Below, in pieces: positions 7,235 through 15,974 of a DNA stretch of 64,000 bases. The stretch comes from Actinomycetes bacterium. GTDB taxonomy: Bacteria > Actinomycetota > Acidimicrobiia > Acidimicrobiales > RAAP-2. Made by a program: the position numbers and the translations under genes. The stretch's first letter is position 1. Each line of letters begins with the position of its first letter. Where the stretch lies: assembly GCA_021806045.1 (NCBI GenBank), contig JAJZDI010000013.1:19500-83499 (forward strand), given 5' to 3'. The notes under the pieces are model-generated. The model searched no databases. It saw only the letters and a list, made by a program, of their open reading frames with translations, and was not told the origin of the DNA.

Positions 7235-8337
7235 AGGCGGTCGTCCTCGTCGGCGGTGAGGGGACGCGCCTGCGGCCCCTCACCCTCACCACGCCGAAGC
7301 AGATGCTCCCGGTGGTGGAGGAGCCGATGATCGAGCGAGTGGTTGCCCACCTGCACGCCCACGGCGTCGACGAAGCGGTGCTTTCGCTCGGCTACCGACC
7401 CGACGCCTTCATCGACGCCTACCCTGACGGCCGGATCGCCGGCGTGGCGGTCGCCTACGCCGTCGAGCCCTCACCGCTCGACACGGCGGGCGCCATCCGG
7501 TTCGCGGCCACCGACGCCAGGATCGACGAGACGTTCCTCGTGGTGAACGGCGACGTCCTCACCGACCTGGACATCGGGGCGCTGGTGTCCTTCCACCGCG
7601 AACGCGGTGCGGAGGCGACCATCGCCCTCACACCCGTGGAGGACCCGTCGGCGTTCGGCGTGGTGCCCACCGACGAGCGGGGGCGGGTCGAGGCCTTCAT
7701 CGAGAAGCCGCCGCGTGACGAGGCGCCCACCAACCTCATCAATGCGGGGACCTACGTGCTCGAGCCGTCGGTGCTGGAGCGGATCGACGCCGACCGGCGC
7801 GTGTCGATCGAGCGCGAGACGTTCCCGGCGCTGGTGGCGGCCGGCACCCTGTACGCCAAGGGGTCCGACGCCTACTGGCTGGACACGGGGACGCCGGCCG
7901 CCTACGTGCGTGCCCACCTCGACCTGGTGCTGGGCCGCCGGCCGGGCGTGCCGGCGCCCGGTGCCGAACGCGATGCCTCCCTCGGCGAGGGCGTGTGGAG
8001 GATCGACGACGTCAGCGTGGCCGGAGACGGCGACCGCGCCGCCAGGGTGCGCGACGCGCTGCTCGGGGCCGGTGCCCACGTGGGGGAGGCCGCCCTGGTG
8101 GAGCGCTCCGTCGTCGGTTCCGGCGCCGTGGTGGAGGAGGGCGCCACCGTCACGGGGTCGGTGCTGCTGCCCGGGTGCAGGGTGGCGGCCAGTGCCACCG
8201 TCGAGGACTCGATCGTGGGACCGGGAGCCACCATCGGCCAGCGGTGCACGATCCAGGCGCTCTCCGTCATCGGCGCCGGTGCGGTGACGGCGTCGGGTTC
8301 CGTACTCGACGGCGAGCGGGTCCCGGCGGGGGGCTGA
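7231..8337 (+). CDS. Mannose-1-phosphate guanylyltransferase / sugar-1-phosphate nucleotidyltransferase
   Basis: 368 aa from a GTG overlapping the upstream stop. The N-terminal nucleotidyltransferase domain carries LVGGEGTRLRPLTLTTPKQMLPV, with VNGDVLTD as metal-binding region and EKPPRDEAPTNLINAGTYV. The C-terminal ~100 residues are hexapeptide-like (VGSGAVVEEGATVTGS, GPGATIGQ), predicting a left-handed beta-helix. This architecture matches actinobacterial ManB/ManC-type GDP-mannose pyrophosphorylases. It would use mannose-1-phosphate made by the mutase and isomerase encoded at 28.5-31.3 kb. Use of another sugar phosphate cannot be excluded. Confidence 0.8.
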   Translation: MKAVVLVGGEGTRLRPLTLTTPKQMLPVVEEPMIERVVAHLHAHGVDEAVLSLGYRPDAFIDAYPDGRIAGVAVAYAVEPSPLDTAGAIRFAATDARIDETFLVVNGDVLTDLDIGALVSFHRERGAEATIALTPVEDPSAFGVVPTDERGRVEAFIEKPPRDEAPTNLINAGTYVLEPSVLERIDADRRVSIERETFPALVAAGTLYAKGSDAYWLDTGTPAAYVRAHLDLVLGRRPGVPAPGAERDASLGEGVWRIDDVSVAGDGDRAARVRDALLGAGAHVGEAALVERSVVGSGAVVEEGATVTGSVLLPGCRVAASATVEDSIVGPGATIGQRCTIQALSVIGAGAVTASGSVLDGERVPAGG

Positions 8338-8339
8338 CG

Positions 8340-9296
8340 GTGCGGGCGCTGGTGACCGGCGGCGCGGGCTTCATCGGCTCGACGCTCGTCGACCGGCTCC
8401 TGGCCGAGGGGCACGAGGTCGACGTGATCGACGACCTGTCGACCGGCACGCTGGCCAACCTGACCGACGCCCGGGCCACGGCGGGGGGGAGGCTCACCTT
8501 CCACCACGTGGACGTGCGCAGCGAGGCATGCACGGAGCTGATCGTCCGGCGCCGTCCCGAAGTGGTCTTCCACCTGGCCGCCCAGGCCGACGTCCGTGTG
8601 TCAGTGGCCGATCCCGTGCTCGACGCCGAGGTGAACGTCATCGGCACCCTCCGGGTGCTCGAGGGGGCCCGCGTCGCTGGCAGCGAGCGGGTGGTGTTCG
8701 CGGCGAGCGGTGGGACCCTCTACGGCGATGCCGATCCGGCGTCGCTGCCGCTGCGGGAGGCGGAGCCGCACCGGCCCCTCTCCCCGTACGGGGTGTCGAA
8801 GAAGGCGGCCATCGACTACCTGGTGGCCTACCGGGAGCTCCACGCGCTCGAGTTCGTCGCACTGGCCCTCGCCAACGTCTACGGACCGCGCCAGGACCCG
8901 CACGGGGAGGCGGGTGTGGTGGCCATCTTCGCCGAGCGCCTGGTCGCCGGCGAGCCGGTGATCATCTTCGGCGACGGGAGCCAGACCCGTGACTTCGTGT
9001 ACGTCGACGACGTGGTGGACGCGTTCGTGCGGGCCGCGTCACGTTCGGGCGGGCTGGTGTGCAACATCGGCACCGGCCGCGAGACGTCGGTGAACGACCT
9101 GTTCGCGGCCATCGCCGGGCACGTGGGGACGGGTGCCGTCCCCGAGCACGCGCCGGCTCGGCCCGGCGAGCTCCTCAGGAACGCGCTGGACCCGGGCCGG
9201 GCCGGGATCCAACTCGGCTGGTCCCCCTGGACCACGCTGGACGACGGGACCGCTGCGGTGGTGGCAGCTGTGCGCGCCAATCGGGCCGACGGCTGA
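8340..9296 (+). CDS. NAD-dependent sugar epimerase, GalE-like
   Basis: 318 aa, GTG at 8340 two bases after the previous stop. TGGAGFIGSTLVDRL starts the Rossmann fold. IDDLSTGTLANL fixes NAD specificity, ASGGTLYGD precedes PYGVSKKA (Tyr/Lys pair), and ANVYGPRQDP and FGDGSQTRDFVYVDDVV complete the extended-SDR pattern. It most resembles UDP-glucose 4-epimerases of the actinobacterial GalE1/GalE2 type, interconverting UDP-glucose and UDP-galactose. Substrate specificity within the epimerase/dehydratase family is inferred. It is the last gene of the first sugar operon. Confidence 0.75.
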   Translation: MRALVTGGAGFIGSTLVDRLLAEGHEVDVIDDLSTGTLANLTDARATAGGRLTFHHVDVRSEACTELIVRRRPEVVFHLAAQADVRVSVADPVLDAEVNVIGTLRVLEGARVAGSERVVFAASGGTLYGDADPASLPLREAEPHRPLSPYGVSKKAAIDYLVAYRELHALEFVALALANVYGPRQDPHGEAGVVAIFAERLVAGEPVIIFGDGSQTRDFVYVDDVVDAFVRAASRSGGLVCNIGTGRETSVNDLFAAIAGHVGTGAVPEHAPARPGELLRNALDPGRAGIQLGWSPWTTLDDGTAAVVAAVRANRADG

Positions 9297-9329
9297 GCGG
9301 GACCGGTGCCGGCCGCCTAGGGTCGGGGA

Positions 9330-9707
9330 ATGACCGAACGAACGAAGCCCGTCATCGCCGTCCCTGCCGGGGAACCACCCGTCGAGCTGGTGGTCGAGGA
9401 CCTCGAGGTCGGTGACGGCGACGGCGCCACCGCCGGTTCGAGGGTGCAGGTCCACTATTCGGGCGTGGCGTGGTCGTCGGGGCAGGAGTTTGACTCGTCG
9501 TGGGACCGGGGGGAGCCGTTCGCCTTCCCCCTCGGGGCCGGCCACGTCATCCCCGGGTGGGACCAGGGCGTGGCCGGCATGCGGGTGGGCGGCCGCCGGC
9601 GCCTGACCATCCCGCCGGACCTCGCCTACGGCTCCCGGGGCGCCGGCGGGGTCATCGCCCCCGGCGAGACCCTCGTCTTCGTGGTCGACCTGCTCGCCGT
9701 GAGCTGA
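9330..9707 (+). CDS. FKBP-type peptidyl-prolyl cis-trans isomerase
   Basis: 125 aa. ATG at 9330, 6 nt after a TAGGGT box, so probably leaderless. It has a single FKBP domain: VQVHYSGVAWSSGQEFDSSWDRGEPFAFPLGAGHVIPGWDQGVAGM, then GGRRRLTIPPDLAYGSRGAGGVIAPGETLVFVVDL, covering nearly the whole protein with the usual active-site aromatic and Asp positions. There is no signal peptide, so it is a cytoplasmic folding catalyst. It is convergent with cofE; only 26 nt separate the two stops. Confidence 0.92.
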   Translation: MTERTKPVIAVPAGEPPVELVVEDLEVGDGDGATAGSRVQVHYSGVAWSSGQEFDSSWDRGEPFAFPLGAGHVIPGWDQGVAGMRVGGRRRLTIPPDLAYGSRGAGGVIAPGETLVFVVDLLAVS

Positions 9708-9733
9708 GGGGGCCCGGGCACCCGCCCGCCCCG

Positions 9734-10453
9734 TTACCGGAACAGGTCCTCCCCGGGCGGCCGGACGATCTCGGCTGCCACCGAGGCGGGCCGGAGCCAC
9801 GTGGGGTCGAGGCCGCGGACGATGGCAGCGGGAACGCCCGACGCCTTGCCCATGACCAGCTCGGCGGCGCCGGCGATCTCGTCGGCCACGCACACCTCGG
9901 TCGCCTCGAGCACCCGCCCGTTGGCGTCGGCCGTACCCCGCAGGTCGACCACGCCGGCTACGCCGGCGGCACCGATGGCCACGTCGGTGACCCCCCGGCG
10001 CCACGTGCGGCCGAAGGTGTCGGAGATGACGACGCCCACCGACACCCCGGCCAGGCGGCCGATGCCGGCCCGCAGGCGGCGGGCGGAGCGGTCGGGGTCG
10101 ACCGGGAGCAGCGCGGCTGTCCCCCCGTCCACGTTGGACAGGTCGATCCCGGCGTTTGCGCAGATGAAGCCATGGGCCGTCTCGGTGATGGCCAGGTCCC
10201 CCCGCCGGCGCAGCACCCGGCGGGACTCGCCCTCGACCAGTCGCCGCTTGGCCGCCGGATCGGCGTGGTCGAGGGGGACGATCCTCCCCTCGGCCTTGGA
10301 CACCACCTTCTGGGTGACCACGATCACGTCGCCGTCGTGCAGCGGCTCCCGGCCGGTGGTGGCCTCCACCAGTGCCGCGGCCAGGTCGTCGCCGGGCCGT
10401 ATCTCGCCGATACCGGCGACGGGGAGGACGGAGAGCGCTCCCGGCACCGTCAC
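9734..10453 (-). CDS. cofE: Coenzyme F420:L-glutamate ligase
   Basis: 239 aa from the GTG at 10453, which overlaps the cofD stop as GTGA; an upstream in-frame ATG at 10537 lies inside cofD and is rejected. Motifs of the CofE fold are clear: GDVIVVTQKVVSKAEGR near the N-terminus, ICANAGIDLSNVDGG, and VVISDTFGRTWRRGVTDVAIG. It adds glutamates to F420-0 with GTP in the cytoplasm. At this length it is the stand-alone form; the C-terminal nitroreductase-like domain of mycobacterial FbiB is absent. Confidence 0.93.
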   Translation of the reverse strand: MTVPGALSVLPVAGIGEIRPGDDLAAALVEATTGREPLHDGDVIVVTQKVVSKAEGRIVPLDHADPAAKRRLVEGESRRVLRRRGDLAITETAHGFICANAGIDLSNVDGGTAALLPVDPDRSARRLRAGIGRLAGVSVGVVISDTFGRTWRRGVTDVAIGAAGVAGVVDLRGTADANGRVLEATEVCVADEIAGAAELVMGKASGVPAAIVRGLDPTWLRPASVAAEIVRPPGEDLFR

Positions 10454-11382
10454 CGGCTCCCTACCGCGGCCAGCGCCGTCTCCGACAGCCTGGCCGCCGC
10501 GTCCACGGTCGTCATGACGGTCGGGGCGACGTGGCACCGGACACCGGCGGCCTCGACGTCGGGGGCGTCAGAGGCGTCGGTCTCGTCGATGACCAGCGTC
10601 CCCATCCACGGTGCGTAGCCGCGGGCGATGCCAGCAGACGACGCCTCCCCACCCAGCTCGACCATCATGCGGTCGGCAGGGCCCTTCAGCGCGGCGCCGC
10701 CGACCAGTGGCGAGATGCCGACGACGCTCTCGCGGCGGTGCCGGAGCACGTCGAGCACACCTGGGACGGCCAGCAGCGGCCCGATGGAGACGACCGGGTT
10801 CGACGGGCAGACGACGATGGTGTCGGCCGAGGCCAGGGCGTCGAGGACGGCCGGGCCGGGCCGGGCCGCCCCGGCACCGTCGAACCGGACTCCGCTGACG
10901 GGCACGGCGTGCCGCAGGCGCACGAAGTAGTCCTGGAACGGGACCTCGTCACCGTCCCGCAGGCGCACCATGGTGCGGAGCCGGTCGTCGGTCACCGGGA
11001 GCAGCCGGGGGCCGACGCCGAACGAGCGGCACAGCTCGGCCGTCACCTCGGTGAGGGTCGCTCCCGTGGCCAGCCGCTCGGTACGGAGGAAGTGGGTGGC
11101 GAGGTCCGTGTCACCGAGGCGGAACCAGGTGGGCCCACCCAGTTCCTCGAGGGCGTCCATGACCGTCCACGTCTCGCCGGCGAGGCCCCAGCCCCGACCG
11201 TCATCGACCCGCCCCGCCAGGGTGTACATGACGGTGTCGAGGTCCGGAGAGACGTGCAGGCCGAAGCGCTCGGTGTCGTCGCCGGTGTTGACGACGGCGG
11301 TGATCGACGCCCCGCCGACGGCTCGTTCCATGCCCCGCAGCAGGCGCGCGGCACCCACACCTCCGCAGAGAGCGACGATCAT
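10450..11382 (-). CDS. cofD: F420 precursor transferase (2-phospho-L-lactate / phosphoenolpyruvate transferase)
   Basis: 310 aa. ATG at 11382 follows TAGCCT by 6 nt, suggesting a leaderless transcript. CofD signatures: CGGVGAARLLRG at the N-terminus, VVNTGDDTERFGLHVSPDLDTVMYTLAG, GGPTWFRLGDTDLATH, and CPSNPVVSIGPLLAVPG in the C-terminal half. It transfers the activated three-carbon unit to Fo, giving F420-0 or dehydro-F420-0. In actinobacteria (FbiA) the donor derives from phosphoenolpyruvate. cofD-cofE are translationally coupled and transcribed against the flanking sugar genes. Confidence 0.94.
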   Translation of the reverse strand: MIVALCGGVGAARLLRGMERAVGGASITAVVNTGDDTERFGLHVSPDLDTVMYTLAGRVDDGRGWGLAGETWTVMDALEELGGPTWFRLGDTDLATHFLRTERLATGATLTEVTAELCRSFGVGPRLLPVTDDRLRTMVRLRDGDEVPFQDYFVRLRHAVPVSGVRFDGAGAARPGPAVLDALASADTIVVCPSNPVVSIGPLLAVPGVLDVLRHRRESVVGISPLVGGAALKGPADRMMVELGGEASSAGIARGYAPWMGTLVIDETDASDAPDVEAAGVRCHVAPTVMTTVDAAARLSETALAAVGSR

Positions 11383-11435
11383 GTCGGCAGGCTACCGGGA
11401 CAGCCCCGGCTCCGGCATGTGCAAGGCTCCTTGCC

Positions 11436-12593
11436 GTGTCGGGCCCCTCTGTGCCGGTGACGGTCGCCGTGGATGCCACCCCGCTGCTCGGGACTCCCAC
11501 CGGGGTGGGGGTGTTCTGCGCCGGCGCCCTGGCCGGGTTGGCGAGGCGCACGGATGTGGCCGTCGACGCCTTCGCCGTCAGCTGGCGCCGGCGGGAGGGG
11601 ATCGCCGCCCGGGTGCCGGCGGGGGTCGGGACGGGCCAGCGCCCCATGCCGGCACGCCCGCTCCATGCCGCGTGGTCGCATGTATCGGTGCCGCCCGTGG
11701 AGTGGTTCGTGGGTCGGCACGACGTCGTCCACGGCACCAATTTCGTCGTCCCCCCCACCCGCCGGGCGGGACGGGTCGTCACCGTGCACGACCTCACCGT
11801 GGTGCGGTTCCCGGAGCTGTGCGACCGCTCGACGGCCGGGTACCCCGCGCTCGTGCGCCGGGCCGTGGCCGAGGGGGCGTGGGTCCACACCCCGTCCGAG
11901 TTCGTGGCCGGCGAGGTGGTCGAGCACTTCGGCGCCGACCCGGGCCGGGTGCGGGCCGTGCACCACGGGGTGCCGCTGCTACCAGCCCCCACGGGGGATG
12001 CGCCCCCCCTCCCGCCGGGCACCGGTCGGGCGGTGGTGGCGGTGGGGACGATCGAGCCCCGCAAGGACTACCCGACTCTCCTGGCCGCGTTCGGCGAGCT
12101 GGTCGCCGATGCCGCCAACCGCGATGTCGCCCTGGTCATCGTGGGCGCGCCCGGTTGGGGGAGCGACGCGTTCGACCGCTCCCTCGGGACCCTCCCGGCC
12201 GGTGTGCGCCACCGGGTGGTGGTCACCGGCTACCTGGACGACACCGCCCTGGCCTCGGTGATCGGGCGGGCCGGCGTGCTCGCCTACCCGTCGCGCTACG
12301 AGGGATTCGGGTTCCCGCCCCTGCAGGCCATGGCCGCCGGGGTTCCGGTGGTGGCGACCCGGGCCGGTGCCGTTCCCGAGGTGGTCGGCGATGCGGCGGT
12401 CACGGTCGATCCGCTCGACGCCGCCGGGCTGGCCGGTGCCCTGTCCCGGGTTCTCGACGGCGGTCCCGACATCGAGGCGCTGATCGCCCGGGGGCGTGCC
12501 CGTGCCGCCGCCTTCACCTGGGACGCGTGTGCCGCCGGGCTGGCCCGCCTCTACGGCGACGTGGCGGCCGAGCGGGGAGGACGCCGCCGGTGA
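11436..12593 (+). CDS. GT4-family glycosyltransferase
   Basis: 385 aa from the GTG at 11436, the first of three coupled GT-B transferases. The N-terminal acceptor domain has AVDATPLLGTPTGVGVF and TVHDLTVVRFP. The C-terminal nucleotide-sugar domain has VAVGTIEPRKDYPTLLAAF, VTGYLDDTALA and YPSRYEGFGFPPLQAMAAGVPVVATRAG, with the EX7E-type glutamates of retaining GT4 enzymes. GDP-mannose is a common donor for this branch and could come from the nearby nucleotidyltransferase; the true donor and acceptor are unknown. The stop overlaps the next start (GTGA). Confidence 0.85.
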   Translation: MSGPSVPVTVAVDATPLLGTPTGVGVFCAGALAGLARRTDVAVDAFAVSWRRREGIAARVPAGVGTGQRPMPARPLHAAWSHVSVPPVEWFVGRHDVVHGTNFVVPPTRRAGRVVTVHDLTVVRFPELCDRSTAGYPALVRRAVAEGAWVHTPSEFVAGEVVEHFGADPGRVRAVHHGVPLLPAPTGDAPPLPPGTGRAVVAVGTIEPRKDYPTLLAAFGELVADAANRDVALVIVGAPGWGSDAFDRSLGTLPAGVRHRVVVTGYLDDTALASVIGRAGVLAYPSRYEGFGFPPLQAMAAGVPVVATRAGAVPEVVGDAAVTVDPLDAAGLAGALSRVLDGGPDIEALIARGRARAAAFTWDACAAGLARLYGDVAAERGGRRR

Positions 12594-13693
12594 CCCGGTC
12601 GTGGCCGACGGTGGCCGTCGTGGTCGAGCAGCTGCGCCGCAGGGCGCCGGGAGGGATCGGCACGTACGCGTCGGGCCTGGTCGGCGGGCTCACCCGGCTG
12701 GCCGGACGCCCGGACGGCGGGCCTGCCGTGCGGTTGGTTGCCAGCCGGTGGGCGGGCTCGGGCGCCGACCCACTGGTCGCGCTCGGATGGCCGGTGGAAG
12801 CCTCCCTCCTCCCCGGGCCACTGCTGTCGCGTGCGTGGGACCGGGGCGCGCTGCGGGGGCCGCGGGGCGTCGACGTGGTCCACGCCACCTCGCTCCTGAC
12901 GCCGCCCGCCGGTGGCCCGCCCCTGGTCGTCACCGTCCACGACCTGTTGTGGCGGGACCACCCCGAGGCGTACCCGGCCCGAGGTCGTGCCTGGCACGAG
13001 GCGGCACTCCGCCGGGCATTGCGGCGTGCGACCGCGTTCGTCGTGCCCTCCCGGCCGGTGGCCGACCGGCTGGCCGACGCCGGTGCCGACCCGGCCACGG
13101 TGACGGTCATCGGCCACGGCAGCGACCACCTGCCGGCACCCGACCCGGCATCGGAACGGCGCCTGCGGGAGCGGCTGGGCATCGAGGGGCCGTTCGTGCT
13201 CAGCGTGGGCACCCTCGAGCCCCGCAAGAACCTGGACCGGGTGGTCGCCGCCTACCGGTCGGTCCGCCACCGGCTGCCCGGACCCTGGCCCCTGGTGGTG
13301 GCGGGCCCCGGCGGGTGGGGCGAGGAGATCCCCGGAGGCGACGGCGTCGTCCTCGCCGGCCGGTTGGACGACGGCGAGCTGGCGGCCGCTTACCGCTGCT
13401 GCCGGCTGCTCTGCTACGTGCCGCTGGCCGAGGGCTTCGGCCTGCCCCCGCTCGAGGCGATGGCGGCCGGGGCGCCCGTGGTGGCCAGTCCCCTGCCGTC
13501 GACCGGCGGGGCGTCCTTCGTGGTCGACCCGCTCGACGTGGTGGCGATCGCCGGCGGGCTCCTCGAGGTGGCGTCCGACGACGCCGTGCGAGCGAGGCTG
13601 ATCGAGGCCGGTCGGGCTCACGCCGCCCGCCACCGGTGGGTGGACACGGCAGCCGCTCATGCCGAGCTCTATGCGGAGGTGGCGTCCCGATGA
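12590..13693 (+). CDS. GT4-family glycosyltransferase
   Basis: 367 aa, GTG overlapping the previous stop. The N-terminal motif APGGIGTYASGLVGGL resembles the glycine-rich acceptor loop of GT4 enzymes. TVHDLLWRDHPEAYP is followed by VLSVGTLEPRKNLDRVVAAY, LAGRLDDGELAAAY and YVPLAEGFGLPPLEAMAAGAPVVAS. It is close in design to its two neighbours, suggesting duplication followed by specialisation for successive sugars in one glycan. It is cytosolic with no membrane segment. Donor sugar not determinable. Confidence 0.85.
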   Translation: MTRSWPTVAVVVEQLRRRAPGGIGTYASGLVGGLTRLAGRPDGGPAVRLVASRWAGSGADPLVALGWPVEASLLPGPLLSRAWDRGALRGPRGVDVVHATSLLTPPAGGPPLVVTVHDLLWRDHPEAYPARGRAWHEAALRRALRRATAFVVPSRPVADRLADAGADPATVTVIGHGSDHLPAPDPASERRLRERLGIEGPFVLSVGTLEPRKNLDRVVAAYRSVRHRLPGPWPLVVAGPGGWGEEIPGGDGVVLAGRLDDGELAAAYRCCRLLCYVPLAEGFGLPPLEAMAAGAPVVASPLPSTGGASFVVDPLDVVAIAGGLLEVASDDAVRARLIEAGRAHAARHRWVDTAAAHAELYAEVASR

Positions 13694-14847
13694 CGGCGGG
13701 AGGGGACGTGCTGCGGGTAACGATCGACGTCACCGCGGTGCCGCCCCGCCCCGTGGGAGCCGGCCACTACACCCTCGAGCTGGCTGGCGCGCTGGGGCGG
13801 CGGGCGGACATCGACCTGACGCTCGTCTCGCGCCGGGATGACGGGGCCCGGTGGGCGCTCCGGGTGCCGGGCGCCCCCGTGGTGGAGGCGGCGCCCACCC
13901 CCCGGCCCCTCAGGCTGGCGTGGGAGCAGGTCGCCCTGCCCCGCCTGCTCGACCGTCTGGGGGTCGATGTCCATCACGGCCCCCATTACACGATGCCCGA
14001 ACGCGCCCGGGTGCCCTCGGTCGTCACCGTGCATGACCTCAGCTTCTTCGTCGAGCCGGCGTGGCACGAGCGGTCGAAGGTGATCCTGTTCCGCCGCGCC
14101 ATCGCGCTGGCCGCCCGCCGGGCCGCCGTCGTCGTCTGCCCCAGCCACACCACGGCGGCCGAACTGGCCCGGTGGTGCCGGGTCGACGCCGAAGTCGTGG
14201 TGGCCCACCACGGCGTGGCCGCCGACCGGTTCACACCGGACGAGGCGGCGCCGGGAAGCGACGAGGAGGTGCTGGCGCGGGCGGTGCCGGGGATCGCCTC
14301 CCGCCCCTACCTGTGCTTCGTCGGAACGCTGGAACCCCGCAAGGCCGTCCCCGAGCTGGTGGCGGCGTTCGACCTGGTCGCCGGCGACCACCCCGACGCC
14401 CTGTTGGTGCTGGCCGGCGGGGACGGGTGGGGGACGGCAGCGGTGGACGCGGCGGTGTCCCGGGCCGTCCACGGCCACCGTGTCGTACGCACCGGGTACG
14501 TCGAGGATGCGGCGGTGCCGGCCCTGCTGCGGCGGTCGGTGGCCGTCGCCTACCCGGCGCGCTACGAGGGGTTCGGCCTGCCGGCTCTTGAGGCCCTGGC
14601 CTGTGGCGCCCGCCTGATCACCACGTCGGGCACGGTCATGGAGGAGGTGGCGGGCGACGCCGCCCGCCTCGTCCCACCGGGTGACGTGCGGGCCCTGGCC
14701 GATGCGCTCGACGCCGAGCTGCGGGGGAGCGATCCGGGCCGTGAGGCAGCCAGGACCCGCGGGCTCGAGCTGGTCCGGGCCCACACCTGGGAGGCCAGCG
14801 CGGACCGCCACGTCCACGCGTACGGCATCGCAGCCGGTCGCCGCTGA
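13690..14847 (+). CDS. GT4-family glycosyltransferase
   Basis: 385 aa, ATG overlapping the previous stop (ATGA). VTIDVTAVPPRPVGAGHYTLELAGAL opens the N-terminal domain, and TVHDLSFFVEPAWHERSK follows. The C-terminal domain has CFVGTLEPRKAVPELVAAF, RTGYVEDAAVPALL and YPARYEGFGLPALEALACGARLITTSG. It is the third of the coupled set; a separate leaderless-looking promoter then starts the reductase gene. Likely acts on the same undecaprenyl- or decaprenyl-linked glycan as its neighbours (inference). Confidence 0.85.
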   Translation: MTAGGDVLRVTIDVTAVPPRPVGAGHYTLELAGALGRRADIDLTLVSRRDDGARWALRVPGAPVVEAAPTPRPLRLAWEQVALPRLLDRLGVDVHHGPHYTMPERARVPSVVTVHDLSFFVEPAWHERSKVILFRRAIALAARRAAVVVCPSHTTAAELARWCRVDAEVVVAHHGVAADRFTPDEAAPGSDEEVLARAVPGIASRPYLCFVGTLEPRKAVPELVAAFDLVAGDHPDALLVLAGGDGWGTAAVDAAVSRAVHGHRVVRTGYVEDAAVPALLRRSVAVAYPARYEGFGLPALEALACGARLITTSGTVMEEVAGDAARLVPPGDVRALADALDAELRGSDPGREAARTRGLELVRAHTWEASADRHVHAYGIAAGRR

Positions 14848-14892
14848 GGGCGCCACTGAGGGGCGCCACCGGAGGGGAGGGCGCCGAGCCGG

Positions 14893-14898
14893 TAGGGT
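14893..14898 (+). promoter_or_regulatory. Putative -10 box (TAGGGT) before the RMD-like gene
   Basis: TAGGGT ends 8 nt before the ATG at 14907. There is no Shine-Dalgarno, so the transcript probably begins at or next to the start codon, making this gene a separate transcription unit from the three transferases upstream. Confidence 0.4.
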
Positions 14899-14906
14899 GC
14901 TGGCCC

Positions 14907-15818
14907 ATGCGTGCCCTCATCACGGGAGGCCGGGGTTTCGTCGGCACCTGGCTGGCCGACCACCTGCGGGCGTGTGGCGATGAGGTGGTGGCCGTCGACG
15001 CCGAGGTCGACGTCACCGACCCGGCGGCCGTCGACGCCGCCGTCGCCGACGCCCGCCCCGATGCCGTCTACCACCTGGCCGCCCTGGCCCACGTGGGCGA
15101 TTCGTGGCGGGACCCGCTCCGGGTCCTGGAGGTGAACGTGCTCGGCACGGCGGCCGTCCTGGCCGCCGCCCGCCGCCACGACGAGGGGACCCGGGTCCTC
15201 GTGACCAGTTCGGCCGAGGTCTACGGCCCGGTGGCCGGAGAGGAGGAGCTGCCCCTGGCCGAGGGCCGGGAGCCTGCGCCCCTCACCCCCTACGCGGCCA
15301 GCAAACTGGCGGCCGAGGCGGTGGCAGGCCAGGCCGTGCGGGGCCACGGCCAGCCGGTGATCGTCGTCCGGCCCTTCAACCACGTGGGCCCCGGCCAGTC
15401 ACCGAACTTCGCGGTCCCGGCGCTGGCCAGGCGGGTCGTCGAGGCCCAGCGGGACGGCGCCGGTGCGATCCCGGTGGGGAACCTGTCGGCCCGGCGTGAC
15501 CTGACCGACGTTCGGGACGTCGTGCGGGCCTACCGGCTCCTCATCGAACGGGGCACGCCCGGCCGCGTCTACAACGTGTGCTCGGGTCACGACGTGGCCA
15601 TCGAGGACGTGGCCCGCCGGCTGGTGGCGTTGGCCGGCGCGTCGCTCGAGTTCGTCCCCGACCCCGAGCTCTTCCGTCCCGTCGAGGTCCCCGTCCTGCG
15701 GGGCGACCCGACCAGGATCGAGGCGGACACGGGCTGGAGCCCGGAGATCCCGCTGGAGTCCACCCTGGCCGACGTGCTCGGCGAGTGGCAGCAGCGGGCG
15801 GGAGCGCCCACGACCTGA
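14907..15818 (+). CDS. GDP-4-dehydro-6-deoxy-D-mannose reductase-like SDR
   Basis: 303 aa. ITGGRGFVGTWLADHL begins the NAD(P) domain. A short beta-2 region contains VDVTDPAAVDAAVADARPDAVYHLAAL, with SSAEVYG and PYAASKLAAE carrying the catalytic residues. RPFNHVGPGQSPNFAVPALARRV and GNLSARRDLTDVRDVVRAY are typical of RMD, which reduces the 4-keto intermediate to GDP-D-rhamnose. The partner GDP-mannose 4,6-dehydratase is not in the window. An alternative is another 4-ketohexose reductase or epimerase. Confidence 0.72.
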   Translation: MRALITGGRGFVGTWLADHLRACGDEVVAVDAEVDVTDPAAVDAAVADARPDAVYHLAALAHVGDSWRDPLRVLEVNVLGTAAVLAAARRHDEGTRVLVTSSAEVYGPVAGEEELPLAEGREPAPLTPYAASKLAAEAVAGQAVRGHGQPVIVVRPFNHVGPGQSPNFAVPALARRVVEAQRDGAGAIPVGNLSARRDLTDVRDVVRAYRLLIERGTPGRVYNVCSGHDVAIEDVARRLVALAGASLEFVPDPELFRPVEVPVLRGDPTRIEADTGWSPEIPLESTLADVLGEWQQRAGAPTT

Positions 15819-15834
15819 CACGGGCCCCGGACGC

Positions 15835-15865
15835 GGACAACGGCCCGCAGTGCGGGCCGTTGTCC
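15835..15865 (+). terminator. Strong hairpin after the RMD-like gene
   Basis: A 15-bp perfect inverted repeat (15835-15849 with 15851-15865, arms beginning GGACAACGGC) lies 17 nt past the stop. There is no T-tract, as is common for actinobacterial terminators. Being symmetrical, it can also serve the convergent gene ending at 15975. Confidence 0.7.
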
Positions 15866-15974
15866 AGAGGACCGGAGGGGGGGATACCGGTCCGTTGTGG
15901 CCGGCGCGCCGGGGGGAGGCGCGGGCCGTTGCGTGAGCCGGCCGGGGGGGAAGGCCGGCTCGCGAGTGGGTCGA

